From contig NC_092562.1 of the NCBI RefSeq assembly GCF_037975245.1, positions 2,327,001 to 2,391,000 of the forward strand: a DNA stretch of 64,000 nucleotides, read 5' to 3'. Position numbers and translations under genes: made by a program. Origin of the DNA: Apostichopus japonicus (Eukaryota > Echinodermata > Holothuroidea > Aspidochirotida > Stichopodidae). Within the stretch, counting starts at the first letter, position 1, and each line of letters opens with the position of its first letter. Shown piece after piece: positions 43,170 to 55,740 of the stretch. Under the pieces are notes generated by a model. The model ran no database searches. It was not told the DNA's origin and saw only the letters and a program-made list of their open reading frames with translations.

Positions 43170-43375
43170 TGTTTTATTAAAATAAAACAAAAACTGTTAG
43201 CAAACTGCATATTCACGAAAGAACCTGTGTAAGAGAATGTGTAAAAGTTAGTGGGCCTGACGTTTGTATTTGTCCCTTTTGCTAGTGTTACTTGTCTTTC
43301 AGCCTTTGAAAAAAGATCCTGCTAGGATCGAAACGTCAGACCCACTGACTTTTACACACATGCTTTATTATTAGA
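43170..43375. repeat. Head-to-head pair of GAAGAAGATCC elements
   Basis: The left half (43170-43262) is the reverse complement of the tail seen at 19786-19862. The right half (43265-43375) has the core in plus orientation: AGCCTTTGAAAAAAGATCC, hairpin, GAAACGTCAGACC. Together they form an inverted arrangement able to fold back. Confidence 0.65.
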
Positions 43376-43477
43376 TTTTCTTGTGTGTGTTGCACGGATT
43401 AAACATTTCGAAATAAATCACTGATTTGTAGCAGGCATGTATATACACAAAACGACTTTATCAGAATGACGCATATT

Positions 43478-43622
43478 GCTACCGAGGTTAACATGTATAG
43501 TGTCAGTGTTTAGTCGGTATCCCGGTCTTTTATTTGTTATAGCATCATTTCAGTTCAAGTAATGATAGATATCTTAATTGAAATTTGCTGTATTAAAATC
43601 AAACTGAAATGTGCTGGTGTTG
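43478..43622. repeat. Local duplication, copy 2
   Basis: Second copy of the 42738-42900 unit, separated from it by the GAAGAAGATCC element pair. Confidence 0.85.
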
Positions 43623-43706
43623 ATCACTCTGCTGAACGTATAACACACAACATGAAACCATCTTTTTGCTACCGTACGATATGAATCGTATTATTAAAAT
43701 TGGTTC

Positions 43707-44239
<533 letters not shown>

Positions 44240-44430
44240 GACATTTCAGTATAGGAGGACGTGTGTAATCCCATCAAATGCAGTTTGATGCATTAGTTGG
44301 GATTACACACGTCTTCAGTTCTTAATAAAATCCTAACAGTACATGTTACCGATTAATCAACAGGATCCAGTGTTTACTGTGGTACAAAACTTTAAGATTT
44401 ACAATAAGTACTGTAATCTCTATATGTAAA
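44240..44430. mobile_element. Fold-back MITE, partial copy
   Basis: Contains a short palindrome around GTGTGTAATCCCA and TGGGATTACACAC. Its right part (GTTACCGATTAATCA to ACTGTAATCTCT) is homologous to the right arms of the elements at 51008-51300 and 53143-53438. The left arm is truncated. Confidence 0.65.
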
Positions 44431-45049
44431 TCGGTTGATGCACGCTCGGATGAGAACCAGCCTGATCTCCTATTCTTATGAGCATAAAGACTATAAATTT
44501 GACAAGCATGAAGCTTCTGCAAGTACCTATATCGCAATGATATATGGATGCCTGATTCAGCGTGCGTTTAGGAACCAGCAACTTTGTTATACTCGCTCAA
44601 GTTTATATCATTTTGACGATTATTGCCTTCTTCCATAACACGGGGTATACATATATATATATAGCATATATACTTCGACAGTATCGCAGTTATTCGGTTA
44701 AAAACCAATATACCATTTGTAACGGCTTAGGAGTCTAGTTTAATCATTCATTGTCCAATGACAATACGACCAGGTGCAGTGTACAGTCGGTATTAGAAAA
44801 TGTGCCCTAAGGTAAGCGATATTCTACAGTTGTGGGTGGTACAGTATACAAGAGATATGTGAAGAAATATATACCTTTTGTGGAAAAACAGCTTCATTCA
44901 TTAATTAGTTATGTGATGAACAAAATCAGAGAATCACATGAACGGGTTATCAAAATCGTATCTTCGCCAGGTTATTGCAAGTAACTAACAATATAGCTAT
45001 CAATCGTTCTCGAAATCGTCAGGATCAAATATTTAAAGATGTAAATCGA

Positions 45050-45230
45050 TGATATAGTAATTTGAACCTGATATAAATCGGTATTTGTAGGCAACTTAGA
45101 AAGTGAAACCACGGTATATGTCAATTTATAGTAACCCTGAGTAAAATAAAATATCGGTATATGTCGATTTTAACCGGTAGATATCGATTTAAGTTAACAT
45201 ACATCGATTTAAATTGGCATATGCCCTTCT
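45050..45230. repeat. Degenerate ATATCGATTT tandem repeat
   Basis: Six or so diverged copies of a short unit containing ATCGAT or GTCGATTTTAA (for example near 45044, 45165, 45187, 45206). Non-coding. Confidence 0.5.
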
Positions 45231-45478
45231 TTATTTTCTTCGCAAGAGCTGTAAGCATCTTGGTGGAATTTCTTCAGTAGTGACAATCTTCTAGAAGTAA
45301 TAATCTAGAAAATAAATATGATAGGTAAGTATCTTATAAAAATACAATAATGGCAACTTACAAATCACAAAGTACCGCTGTAGTAATATACCGATGCTAA
45401 AGTGAATGGATTCTAAGGATATGCCATATTTTCAGAAATTGACACACGACACCAAATTGATTTCCTCTCTTTGTATAG

Positions 45479-45670
45479 ATATTTGAATCGACGGATACTC
45501 ACAGCAAGCAGCAGAAACAATTGGTTGCTAACCTGAAGGAGATAAAGGAAAAGGAAAGTACTGAAAAGCAGGGTCCTAGTTACAACGATGATTGGTGGCT
45601 ATCGTCGTCAAAAGGAATTTTCACAATTATCGCGAATGGCGCACTGATTCAGTATTCACTATTGGGATGA
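45479..45670 (+). CDS. Unidentified terminal exon (63 codons)
   Basis: An acceptor-like TTTGTATAG ends at 45478 and is followed by a 64-codon open frame to TGA at 45668-45670. The peptide starts with a charged, probably helical stretch rich in Lys, Glu and Gln and ends with a short hydrophobic tail after a DDWW motif. I do not recognise it. No upstream exon with matching phase 0 was found. It could be the last exon of an unseen plus-strand gene or chance; it ends 120 bases before the SLC5 start codon. Confidence 0.35.
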   Translation: MFESTDTHSKQQKQLVANLKEIKEKESTEKQGPSYNDDWWLSSSKGIFTIIANGALIQYSLLG

Positions 45671-45789
45671 CATTATCGTTACATGGAACGCCCTACTGAA
45701 CCTGGTAACGGTATGATTCTTAAGTGTGCTAAGCCCAAACTTTAAACGATATATGCACCAATATTCCAGTGAATTATTATCTTAAGAAG

Positions 45790-48538
45790 ATGGCGGAGAC
45801 AACTTTGTATTTCACAATCGTTGATTTTCTGATCTTTGCTCTCATGCTGGCTATCTCTGCATGCACGGCCCTCTATTTTGCGATCGCCAAATTTCGACGT
45901 CAGCAGTTTCTCGCCGACTCTGATTACCACGAATTGTCGCACGATGAGGAAGATGAAGAATCAATTACACCCCTGAAAGGCGGTTTGGGGATATTCGTAG
46001 GTTTTGTGTCGGCTATAACTTACCTCGGTATACCGGCCGAAACTTACCTGAACGGTGTACTCTTCTGGTCGATAAGCTTAACTGTGATACCAACAGCTTT
46101 AATAATTAATAATGGCTATTTGCCGATATTTTACAGACTCAAGTTAGACAACGTATTCGATTATTTGGAGATGCGTTTCAATCGTAACGTGCGGTTAGTC
46201 GGGGTACTAGGTAACTTCTTTAACCTTCTTATCTACATGACGGTTATTATGTATGGGCTGGCATGCGCACTGAGTGCGGTGACTCATGTCAGTTTATGGG
46301 GTGCAATACTCTCAATCGGACTCGTCAGGACCATTTTCACGACGGTTGGCGGTGTCAACGCCATTCTTTGGGTTGATCTCTTTCAGGTAGGTGCAAATTC
46401 AAGTCACAATTTTAGTGAAGTATCGTTAGAAAACACGAATACTTTTTACATATACTACCAGTATTATTAACATAATTACAACTGAAGCAGGCGTTATCGT
46501 TTTCACCGCTGCTGCTTTCATGCATCCAGCGCATGGGAACAAAGCTGTTAGCTCATATCAGGAAGTAATATAATTAGGTGAAAAGAAACCATCAACACTT
46601 TCATCAACATATCTATATACTGCACACTTCAGATTACTAGAAGTATGCCTATGCCAAAATCATCGTCAGAATTACAACTATTGATTTACAATTGCACACT
46701 AATAAGTAATAAGCAACTCTCATAGTGTTGTGATCGTACGGAATATTACACTGGTGCCTTGATGCGAAAATATTTGAGACGTGAAAAGAGGTTGTAACGG
46801 GTTGCGAGGACATGAAGCTGTATAAGTGAAATACAGGGTAACGCCACAAAAAGTAGGTTTACATACAGAAAAAATATGTGGTTTAGATATATGCAACTGG
46901 AAAAGGTGTTCTGCCCTCACTATCATCATCTGCGTAGTCGTGACGAACATTCATCATTGAACAATATGTTAATATTGTTAACTATCGTAATGGATTAATG
47001 CACAGCGTGTACAACGAGAGTTGGTTGGCCCGGTTCCTCCAAATTGAGGGCGTGAATCACCATTTGATGAAAGACTATTTCGAGAAGCTGGGTTTTTCCA
47101 TGTGATTTCTGTTCTGAAAATTTGCTACTCTTATTATTTACATTGCTATAACATGTTCGAATGGCTCTAAATTAAAAAAATAAAAGTTTATGGTAATAAT
47201 TATAAAAAAAAAAGATTTATAATTTACTAACATTTCTTTCAGGTTATTTTGATGATTGCCGGGTTTCTTGGCCTTATCATCGGTGGTTCCGTCGAAGCCG
47301 GTGGCGTCGTGCAGCTGTGGCAAAACGCTATGTCTGGTGACAGGACATACCTATTTTCATTTGATGTCAACCCAACCACTCGCCACACCACGTGGTCATT
47401 AATAGTCGGTGGTATATTTCTAAACTTGGCATTTCTCGGGCCGAACCAGATGTCGATTAAGAAATATAAGACCGCTTTAACCGAAAGTAAAGCGAAAAAG
47501 GCGGTTTGGATTGGAATGCTCCTATGCGGTGCTTTTCAAATATTGGCTGTATTTGCTGGCATTGCCATGTTTTCCTTTTACAAACATTGTGATCCACTTT
47601 CCTCCGGACAATTAAAACGTTCGGCTGAATTGCTACCACATTTTATCGTCGATATGTTCTCATCCGTTCCTGGCCTGCCTGGATTATTAGTCTCTGCAAT
47701 ATTTAGTGCTTCCATGAGTTCTTCTTCTGCTGGCATTTATTCCCTGGCTCTCACAACCTTTGACGATTTTATCAAGTTGAGATGGAAAGAAATGAGTCCT
47801 TTCAAAAGTACCATCTTAATTAAAAGTCTTTCATGTTTTTACGGTCTCTTGTGCATGAGTGGTGCCTTCGCAATATCTCAGGTTAACAGTATCTTGCAAA
47901 CTGTACTAAGCTGGGCAGGCATTTTAGGGGGTCCTGTGCTAGGGATATTTACGCTAGGATTTTTCAGTAGTCGATCGAATTCCAAAGGTGCAATATGTGG
48001 ATCTCTGACAGGGTTTGCATTCGGTTTATGGATGTTTCTCGGTGCTTATATTTATCCTCCATTCTATGCAGATCCTCCGCTGTATACGGTGGGTTGCTAT
48101 AGCAACACCACCAACGTGTCACCATTAATACATATCTTAAATGATGGCAGTCATAGTAGGAAGTTTCGAGACATTAACGAGGATGTAGAATTTCAAACGA
48201 CAATCGCCTCGGAGGTGAAATATCCACCAATAGCGTCTCTATATGCAATGTCTTACCTCTACTATAGTGGTGCGACCTGGTTGATTACAATCGTGGTAGG
48301 GGTATTCGTAAGCGCTGTCACGGCAGCACCACTAAAGCCGGATCCGTTGCTGTTGAATCCTCACCTTGACGTATGCAGCTGTTGTAGAAAGGACCAGCAA
48401 GATCAAGTCGATCTGTTATGTGACGGAAAGATGAAGTCAACTATTAAATACCATCATTCAGCGTCTAATCTGATGCAAATGGAAACTTGGCAAGTGCAGC
48501 AAGAATTACCAGAAAGTTTCACAGATCAGAATGATTGA
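45790..48538 (+). CDS. SLC5-family sodium/solute symporter (630 aa)
   Basis: Two exons, 45790-46386 and 47243-48538, joined in phase 0 at a CAG then GTAGGT donor and a TTCTTTCAG acceptor. The start is ATG 45790 (AAGATGG context) opening MAETTLYF. The product has the sodium:solute symporter layout: about a dozen hydrophobic spans, a TVGGVNAILWVDLFQ segment matching the family's GG...W.D..Q signature, and SAIFSASMSSSSAGIYSLA in the region that forms the second sodium site in SLC5A5, 6, 8 and 12. The NTTNVS sequons lie in a late extracellular loop. Length fits sodium-coupled monocarboxylate or multivitamin transporters (610-635 aa); the substrate cannot be fixed from sequence reading. An acidic loop (about 50-60) follows the first span. 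Only one intron is unusual, as vertebrate relatives have many. Confidence 0.85.
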
Positions 48539-51007
48539 ATTCCCTGAGAGTTCAAACAAAATAACACGAGATGTGGTTAGTTCACAGAATTTTAGAGGGA
48601 GAGGGGTGGAGAGGGAAAGAGTTGATAACACACATGTGTCCTATATGCATGGCAATACATTTGGTATAAAGAAGACATACAATTTTAGAGTTGCGTAACT
48701 TACAACTGCAATTCGTGATCATTCAACTAAAGTCATTAAAATGAAATCGTGTTGTATATTTATTTATTTATATTTATTTGAAGTACAAAATTATCCCAGC
48801 GAGCATGTTTGCATTTAATGGTGGGATACTTTCGGAGTGTTCTAATACTTTGGCTCGTCGTAATGTCAGAATATTGGTACGTCCTTTTAAAATGATAGCC
48901 AGTCATAGAATAAAAATAATTGACATCAGATTCTCAAACAAGCTTCATGATTTCCATCCGAACCTCAATTGACATGACCGCCTCATGTATTGTTTTTCGT
49001 GCAATATCATGTAATTATGTAAATAAACATTATGATGCCAATTTTAGCCTCGTTGAAACATACCAGGAAATCCGGTCCTACAAACAATATCGTCATTTAC
49101 TTTCTTTTTCTGTACACCCAATTTGTATTGTGTTTTCTCTTTATTTGTTTCGTTTCTTTGTTGGATAGCCATAACAAACCAGTTGAAGTTAGTTTACTTG
49201 AATACATTACACCGTGTTTCATATTATCGATTTTGCAAGAAATTGTCCAGATGTAATATATTAAAGTCTTCTACACACTGGAATACATACATTATTCCTT
49301 AGACGGTCAACTCTCATTTAAAACAATGATGAGAAATTCAGACAATTCGACGTTGACAAATGTCTTTGGGACGAAATTTTAAGAATCGCATGTTAAAGGG
49401 TCGCTTAAAGGTATGTGGGAGAGGATGATAGTGTGATAATGTTTAATTAAACCCTGCTTTTAATTATATATCATATTCAAAAATTTTAAGAATTGTCGAA
49501 AACTGTCAATTTAAGATTTAAATTCGAGCAACACGCAAACTTCTAGTCGAAGTTAAGATTGAAATATAGTAAATGTTCTACAAATAAACTCATCAAATCT
49601 TTCATTCAATTTATATTTACTTTTGCATGCATAAATTCTATAGTGTAAACTTAAAATTAAGCATTGCTACAACAGATACTGTAGAGGTAAAAGTACATCT
49701 AAAGAACAACATTTTTTTAGGGACAAAACTTTCACTTTTAACAGCTGCCAAAATTGTTATCATGTAAAAAAATTTGCTAATTATTTTAACCATAGTGTAT
49801 TTATAATGAAAAGCATGACTCTGGCGCAATGGGTGACTGAAATTGAAACATTATCGAAATAACATGATATTCAAACCTGTTTTAAAAAAAAGGAATGTTA
49901 CTGAGACATGAATCCATCATCCATAGTAACTTCTATCAAATATTTATAAACTTAGTTAAGAAGGTGTCAGCTGCGACAAGTCATATATGCCCACAGTTTT
50001 TTTTTGTACTTCTTCATGATACATTACAGTAGTTTTACTTTACCGGTGGTCCGCAAGCTATATAGTGCGAGATCCTAAAATGAGTCGCGGAAAACGTTCG
50101 CTTCCAAACGTTGACAAATGTATCTAGACTTCTCGAAAGTTTTCGACGAATTAATTGTTACATTTGTTAATTACTCGCATAACCCTAGCTTGCTTCCGTG
50201 CATTCTGAGCATCAGTTCTGAGGAGTGAGGGGATGGGGGTCTAGTTGGTCTTATGGAATGTCCTAATTCGTATGCCTTAGATTTGGCAAACTACTCACAT
50301 AGGCGTCCTTTCAAGTCACCACAATCAGGACTGACCTATGCTAATTATTAATTTGGTAGGTGTACGCATCTGTACTTTGGTGTCATTCCTTTTTGCTTCG
50401 CACATATAAAGTACATGAATATTACTATTCGCATGCATCTCAAATCCTTAAAATCCGATAAATGTTCATTCCAAAACTCATCCGAAAGTAGTGATTATCT
50501 TATACCCCTGGGCCGATGTTGGTTCCTTTTCTGTGTCCAGTAAAACCAACAACGCCGCTGGTCATCATGTATAATTACAATTTGTTATATAGGTATTGAT
50601 TTTACATATGGCAAGAGATTTGCGAACCATTGTTCATTGTATCTACTATTATGAGTTGCATTTTTTTTTTTATTACACTCAGTATTCATGCGGTATTGAA
50701 TAAATATCAAAGAAATCTTTTGAATTTTGACTTTTGCTTTGCAATATTTTGCCCAATATTCCCAAACGTATGGAGATCGTCTTTTCTTGACAAGTGGTTA
50801 CTAATCATCTTCTAATATAGTATTGGAGAAAAAATTATGATGTATACATATTCACATGCGAACACCTACTTTCGATACAATGGATTAAACATTTGTTGTT
50901 GAGCGTTATTTCGATGGAATGACGTTACAATAAAGTTGCTTTTCCCGACGGCGATTATGTTAGTAAGCACTAAGACAGTCATGTCTCTTTACGCACCCGA
51001 TACACAC
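48539..51007. other. 3' flank of the SLC5 gene and intergenic DNA
   Basis: A GTAAATAAACA hexamer context near 49019-49029 could be the polyadenylation site, about 490 bases after the stop. Nothing else is recognised. Confidence 0.4.
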
Positions 51008-51300
51008 AGAGAACACAGTTACTACTGTAAATCTAAATCTTAAAGTTTTGTACCAAAGTAAAAGCTGGATCGTGCTGATAAATTGGTAGCATGTGCTATT
51101 ATGATTACAGTAAGAACTGAGGATATTTGTAATTCCAACAAATTCATTTGTTTTGATTTGTTACGATTACACATATCCTCAGCTGTAATTGTAAAACCCA
51201 TAGCACATGCTACCGATTTATCAGATTTGTCAACACAATTCAGTATTTTCTGTGGTACAGAACTAAGATTAACAATAGTTACTGTAATCTCTGTGTGGGT
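51008..51300. mobile_element. Fold-back MITE, copy 1
   Basis: Two inverted arms of about 130-140 bases around a short centre. The left arm starts CACAGAGAACACAGTTACT and the right ends AGTTACTGTAATCTCTGTG. Internal landmarks are GTAGCATGTGCTATTAT on the left and its complement ATAGCACATGCTAC on the right. The overlapping frames on both strands arise from the palindrome. Confidence 0.85.
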
Positions 51301-52330
51301 TGGCTGCTTTACGCTATTTATACTCGCGTGTATGATAGCTCTATGTTTACACGGACCGTTTACCAAGTTGACTGAATGACTTGTGAAAATAAACATTAAA
51401 TGTCAAAATAGTAGACTTGCAGTCGAAATTCTACCTCAGATTCATGTAGATCTCTTTAGCGGTTACAGAACGAATGACTATAACATGTTGAAAAGAATTG
51501 GAGAGTGACAGGATGTCGTTAAACGTAACATAGTGTACACACAACGTCGTAAAAGATTTGGAGAATATAGGAAGTTGTTTTACTCGCCACGATCAACAAC
51601 ACAATAAACAGTTAACAGAGAAAACAGAAAGTCGTGGATGATTAAAAACCCCTGGAATATATATTTTACGTTTCATCAGCAATCGTCAGTGAATAAATTG
51701 ACACATTTCAACCGTATTCGAGATAAACAAGAATTGGTATTTAGTTACGTCCATGCACAAAGTGATTTTGAATTGGGATTTAGTAAGAATACGGAAAAAT
51801 TGTCATTTGAATGTCTATTTGACATTGTTCCTTCTTTTATGTAATGGGCCCCGTAACTGTTTAGTTTAGCAAATAAAAATGTAAACCTTTCTGTCATAAC
51901 ATTTAGGTTTCTTGAATACATCAGACCTCCACCGTAACCAGCAGGGAACGGGAAGCTCCCCTTTGCAAGAAATAATACTTCTGCAACACCGTTGCTCTCT
52001 CCCTTGAAATGCTTCTAAAGCTTTGAATTGCTGATGTTACAATAGCATGCATGCCTATATGCAGCCGATCTATAGAAGCAATATCGTTGATGACACGGTA
52101 AGGTACATACTTGTAACAGAGACTAAGGCAATTTTGGCGTGAATAATCACCGCTTCTTAGAAAGAGAGAGGCAATGATGATGCTTTTCGTCTAATAAAAT
52201 ATATTTACGAAAAGAAATAAGATAGGGAATACAAAACAATCACAGATGATACAAATGTCAATTGTCAACTGACATGTCTGTTAAGAATATAAGCCATTTC
52301 AATGAAAATAATTGAATAACTTCAAATGTG
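51301..52330. other. Intergenic spacer
   Basis: No gene supported. The frame 51638-51844 has no recognised domain. Confidence 0.4.
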
Positions 52331-52440
52331 TAGTTGTCAAGGGTCGTTAGTTCTTCAGTTGGCAGTTAAACCCGGTGAACCCATAAGGACATGGTACAGA
52401 ACATCTACCAGTCACGGACTCACAGTTATGGTGGTTCAAG
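52330..52440 (-). pseudogene. EGF-like repeat fragment (MEGF/laminin-EGF type)
   Basis: On the minus strand the frame reads CNCLNHHNCESVTG, then RCSVPCPYGFTGFNC and a stop, the spacing of a laminin-type EGF module as in MEGF or scavenger receptor F proteins. No clear AG acceptor precedes it; the upstream sequence is the minisatellite 52445-52575. It may be an exon whose 5' part was overrun by the repeat, or a dead fragment. Confidence 0.45.
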
Positions 52441-52575
52441 CAGTTACAGCCAGCACCGTACCAGCACCGTACCAACCAGCCAGTACCAACCAACCAGCCA
52501 GCACCGTACCAGCACCGTACCAACCGACCAGCCAGCCAGCACCGTACCAGCCAGCCAGCACCGTACCAACCTGAC
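52441..52575. repeat. CCAGCACCGTACCAA minisatellite
   Basis: Short degenerate units built from CCAGCACCGTACCAA and CCAACCAGCCAGTA blocks. Different frames give repetitive Pro/Ser/Gln or Val/Leu/Trp peptides, so it is not taken as coding. Confidence 0.85.
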
Positions 52576-53142
52576 CGGCATGTTGTTGAAGATATTCAGA
52601 GGAAAGAAAAACATGTAGCTTATAACCGACATTTCAATAATTACCTAATCTTATCGGCAAGAAGAGGGGGTGGACAAGATGAAGGAGCAAGACGTATTGC
52701 CATGGACAAAGGTAGGGGGGGGGGAGGAGGTCGACCGGAATTGACAAATTGGGGATAAAGAACTAAGAACATGAAGACGAAAGCGGGAGGAAATGTGGAG
52801 GAGGAAGTAGAGAAACAAAGAGGAAAGAGAAAGACCAAAAGGAAGAGGAAAGAGCCAGATGAAGTAGAGTATAGGAGAAGAGAGATAACAGGAGGAGCAA
52901 AATGATAATGTCTAGCAAGTGGAGGAAGAAAAGAAGAGCAAATTAGTTTATTCAATATTGTAAACATTTATTTTATTTTTAATTGACGAAACTGAACTCG
53001 TTTTGCTTAATACTTCAAGACAAACAAACAAACCTGTTTCATTGACTGAATTCCCACCGTGTCAGCCAAATCATAACATAGAGTTATTACGGAATATCTG
53101 CATGAGTTACATCAGGGCGTCGACCTGTACTGTCAGCAGATT

Positions 53143-53438
53143 CACACAGAGATTACAGTATAACTACTGTAAATCTTAAAACTTTGTACCGCAGTAAAAA
53201 CTGGATGCGTTAACAAATCTGGTAAATCGGTAGTATGTGCTATTATACTTACACTAAGAACTGAGGATTTGTGTAATCCCAACAAGTCCCGACAACAGGA
53301 TTTGTTGGAATTACACATATCCTCAGTTCTAACTGTAAACCTCATAGCACATGATACCGATGTATAGCATGATCCCAGTGTTTACTTTGGTAAAAAACTT
53401 TAAGATTAACAGTATAGTAACTGTGTTCTCTGTGAGTT
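53143..53438. mobile_element. Fold-back MITE, copy 2
   Basis: Homologous to 51008-51300. Left end CACAGAGATTACAGTATAAC, right end GTAACTGTGTTCTCTGTG. The centre carries AACTGAGGATTTGTGTAATC and its inverted match GATTACACATATCCTCAGTT-like sequence. Confidence 0.85.
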
Positions 53439-55300
53439 TCAGGTGTTGAATGAAAGAGACACACGTATAGCCATATCAACTTGGAAACATGTTGCAGATA
53501 TGATGTTAACCAAACGCACTTTATTTGGTAGAAATTGATATTGAGGTCGCGATTAAATTATATATTAATTAAACTATAAATTTGTAATTATATTAGTACA
53601 AGGAATACACGGCATAGAGGCTACTCAGTAAACAGAAATACTCTAGCTACATTTTCTATCAAGCCAGGTTAAATTAACATTATTAACAATGTATGTAAAA
53701 TTTATATAAACTTGTTAAATATTGTTTTTTTTTTCGAAGAAAAGAGGTATTGTTTTCATTAATGTTATATATCTCGCATTTCATCTTACATTTTATTTTC
53801 CATTCAAGTTTTTGGATATGAAACGCAAAATGATCAAGCTGAAATAAAATTATACTTTAGAAGTAATGCTTACGTTTTAACGATGTAATTATTATATTTT
53901 ATAATGCATTTATGTAAAATGTTATTGTAATTATTAAACATTTCGGTAAGTCATTAATTATCTTTTAATATGCGAATAAACCTTTTGCCAATTGTAGCTA
54001 TAGTCATTTCCTAGTTGCTGTATACTCTTCCTTGTCACTTTGTTACATCTCCGATTTAAGGCCATTTTGTATACTCTCTATTTTGTTTCCAAACCTAACT
54101 GCATTTCTTAGAAAATGAGATATTTGTGTTTCAATAAAAATGAAACAGTCAGCACAAACCATGTTCAAATTTAATTCACAGCTGTCTTCATTATCTTCAA
54201 TATTAACCTATTAAGCATGAACATTACATTTCAATGCGATCAAAACTAATAACCTATTAAGCATGAACATTACATTTCAATGCGATCAAAACTAATAGGC
54301 GTTTATTGGTACTTGTCCACGAGAGAATGACTTATTCTTGTGGATTCAACAAAACTGAAACAGCAGTGAAGCAAGTACATAGAACAAATCAAAGGCGATA
54401 TTCATATTTGAAGTACCTACATGTCTTGCGTAATCTATGTTTTATTGGATGGAGATTACATTGAACGAATTTGATTAAAGCTAATTTGAAATAAGATTAA
54501 ATTCAATGAGATCAAAACTAATAGTTGTTCCAGAGAATGACTTGTTCTTCCATAAATATAGAACAGCAATGAAACATATCAACGGCGATATTATTATTAT
54601 TTCAAGTACCTGTCTTAAATAGGTTCTGTTTTATTGGCTTGAGGTTACATTGAAAGAATTTTGATGACGCTAAATTCAATTAGCAGGTAATTGTACATCT
54701 AAAAGAAGTATATTGTAAATGAACAGGAGTTCAGTTTTGTATGCAACTAAATCAGCTAAAGTCAATTTGTTGTTAATTGTCATCCGTTTACATGTATATT
54801 TTAACTGTGGAATGAATGGTAACTATAAGTGTTTATCACATTCGATTTACATATTAACGTATCTGCACCGAATGAATGTTCATAAAGCTCACCAGTTCAT
54901 GCAAGACCGAAGATGTTATGTACAGGACTTCAGGGTAACTTGACATCACTGAATTGAAGTCGATTGAAATGATCTCCGCGAGCAGTAGCATTCTTGTCAC
55001 CAACAAATTTGCAAACACTGGAAGTTAATGTTTGTTAATAACAGAATGCTAAACATAGCGTTTACGCAATAAGATAACCCGTGATTGTGATCATGTCTCC
55101 TAAAGAATATTTTATATCAAGCATTACAAACAGTCTAAGGTTTTATTATTGAAAATTTTGATATCCTACTTGTTAATCCTATTTTAGAACATCATACTTA
55201 AAACTACCGATATATGGCACCGTGTTAACATTTTTGAAAAACAATCAATTTTGCCATTTTCTCTGGTTTAAAAGTTTAGATATGTAGTTATTCAGCTTTG
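53439..55300. other. AT-rich intergenic DNA
   Basis: Holds a 43-bp tandem duplication at 54207-54298 (AACCTATTAAGCATGAACAT twice). No genes seen. Confidence 0.45.
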
Positions 55301-55740
55301 AGAAACAGCTTGGGCTCTTCCGTTCCATGGTGCTTTCACTCATGGTCTATTGTGCTCCTGTGTGGCTCCCTTCCTGTTTCAAGACTCAACTCAATTCGAT
55401 TAACAGACATTTCAGAAAGTATTATTCTATAGATGATCAGTACATTGAAGAAATTGTACTTCATTATGTAAGAGGGATTTTGACTGATTCTGACCATCCT
55501 CTCCATAAGTATTACACCACTCTACGTAGGTTGTATACCTTACCTCGTATGCGTACTGAACGCTTTAGACATTTTTTTTTTACCGAGGAGTATAAAGCTT
55601 TTGAACTGTCATATAACTAGATGATATTTTTATCATATTTTTGTATATATATATATATTTGGCATAGTTTTAAACTGCGCAATCCATTTTATTATGTCTT
55701 CATGTTATGATTGATATCAATAAATTTTACTTTTAATTTT
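55300..55740 (+). pseudogene. LINE 3'-end fragment
   Basis: The plus-strand frame 55327-55620 reads SLMVYCAPVWLPSCFKTQL, then HPLHKYYTTLRR and RMRTERFRHFFF, resembling the C-terminal part of CR1/L2-type ORF2 proteins after the RT domain. The stop TAG is followed by an AT-rich 3' tail with AATAAA near 55720. There is no upstream RT, so it is a 5'-truncated copy. Confidence 0.7.

Noticed and set aside
51040-51396. Protein-coding frames on both strands
   Set aside because: They fall in a fold-back element whose two arms mirror each other; no splice signals or domains.
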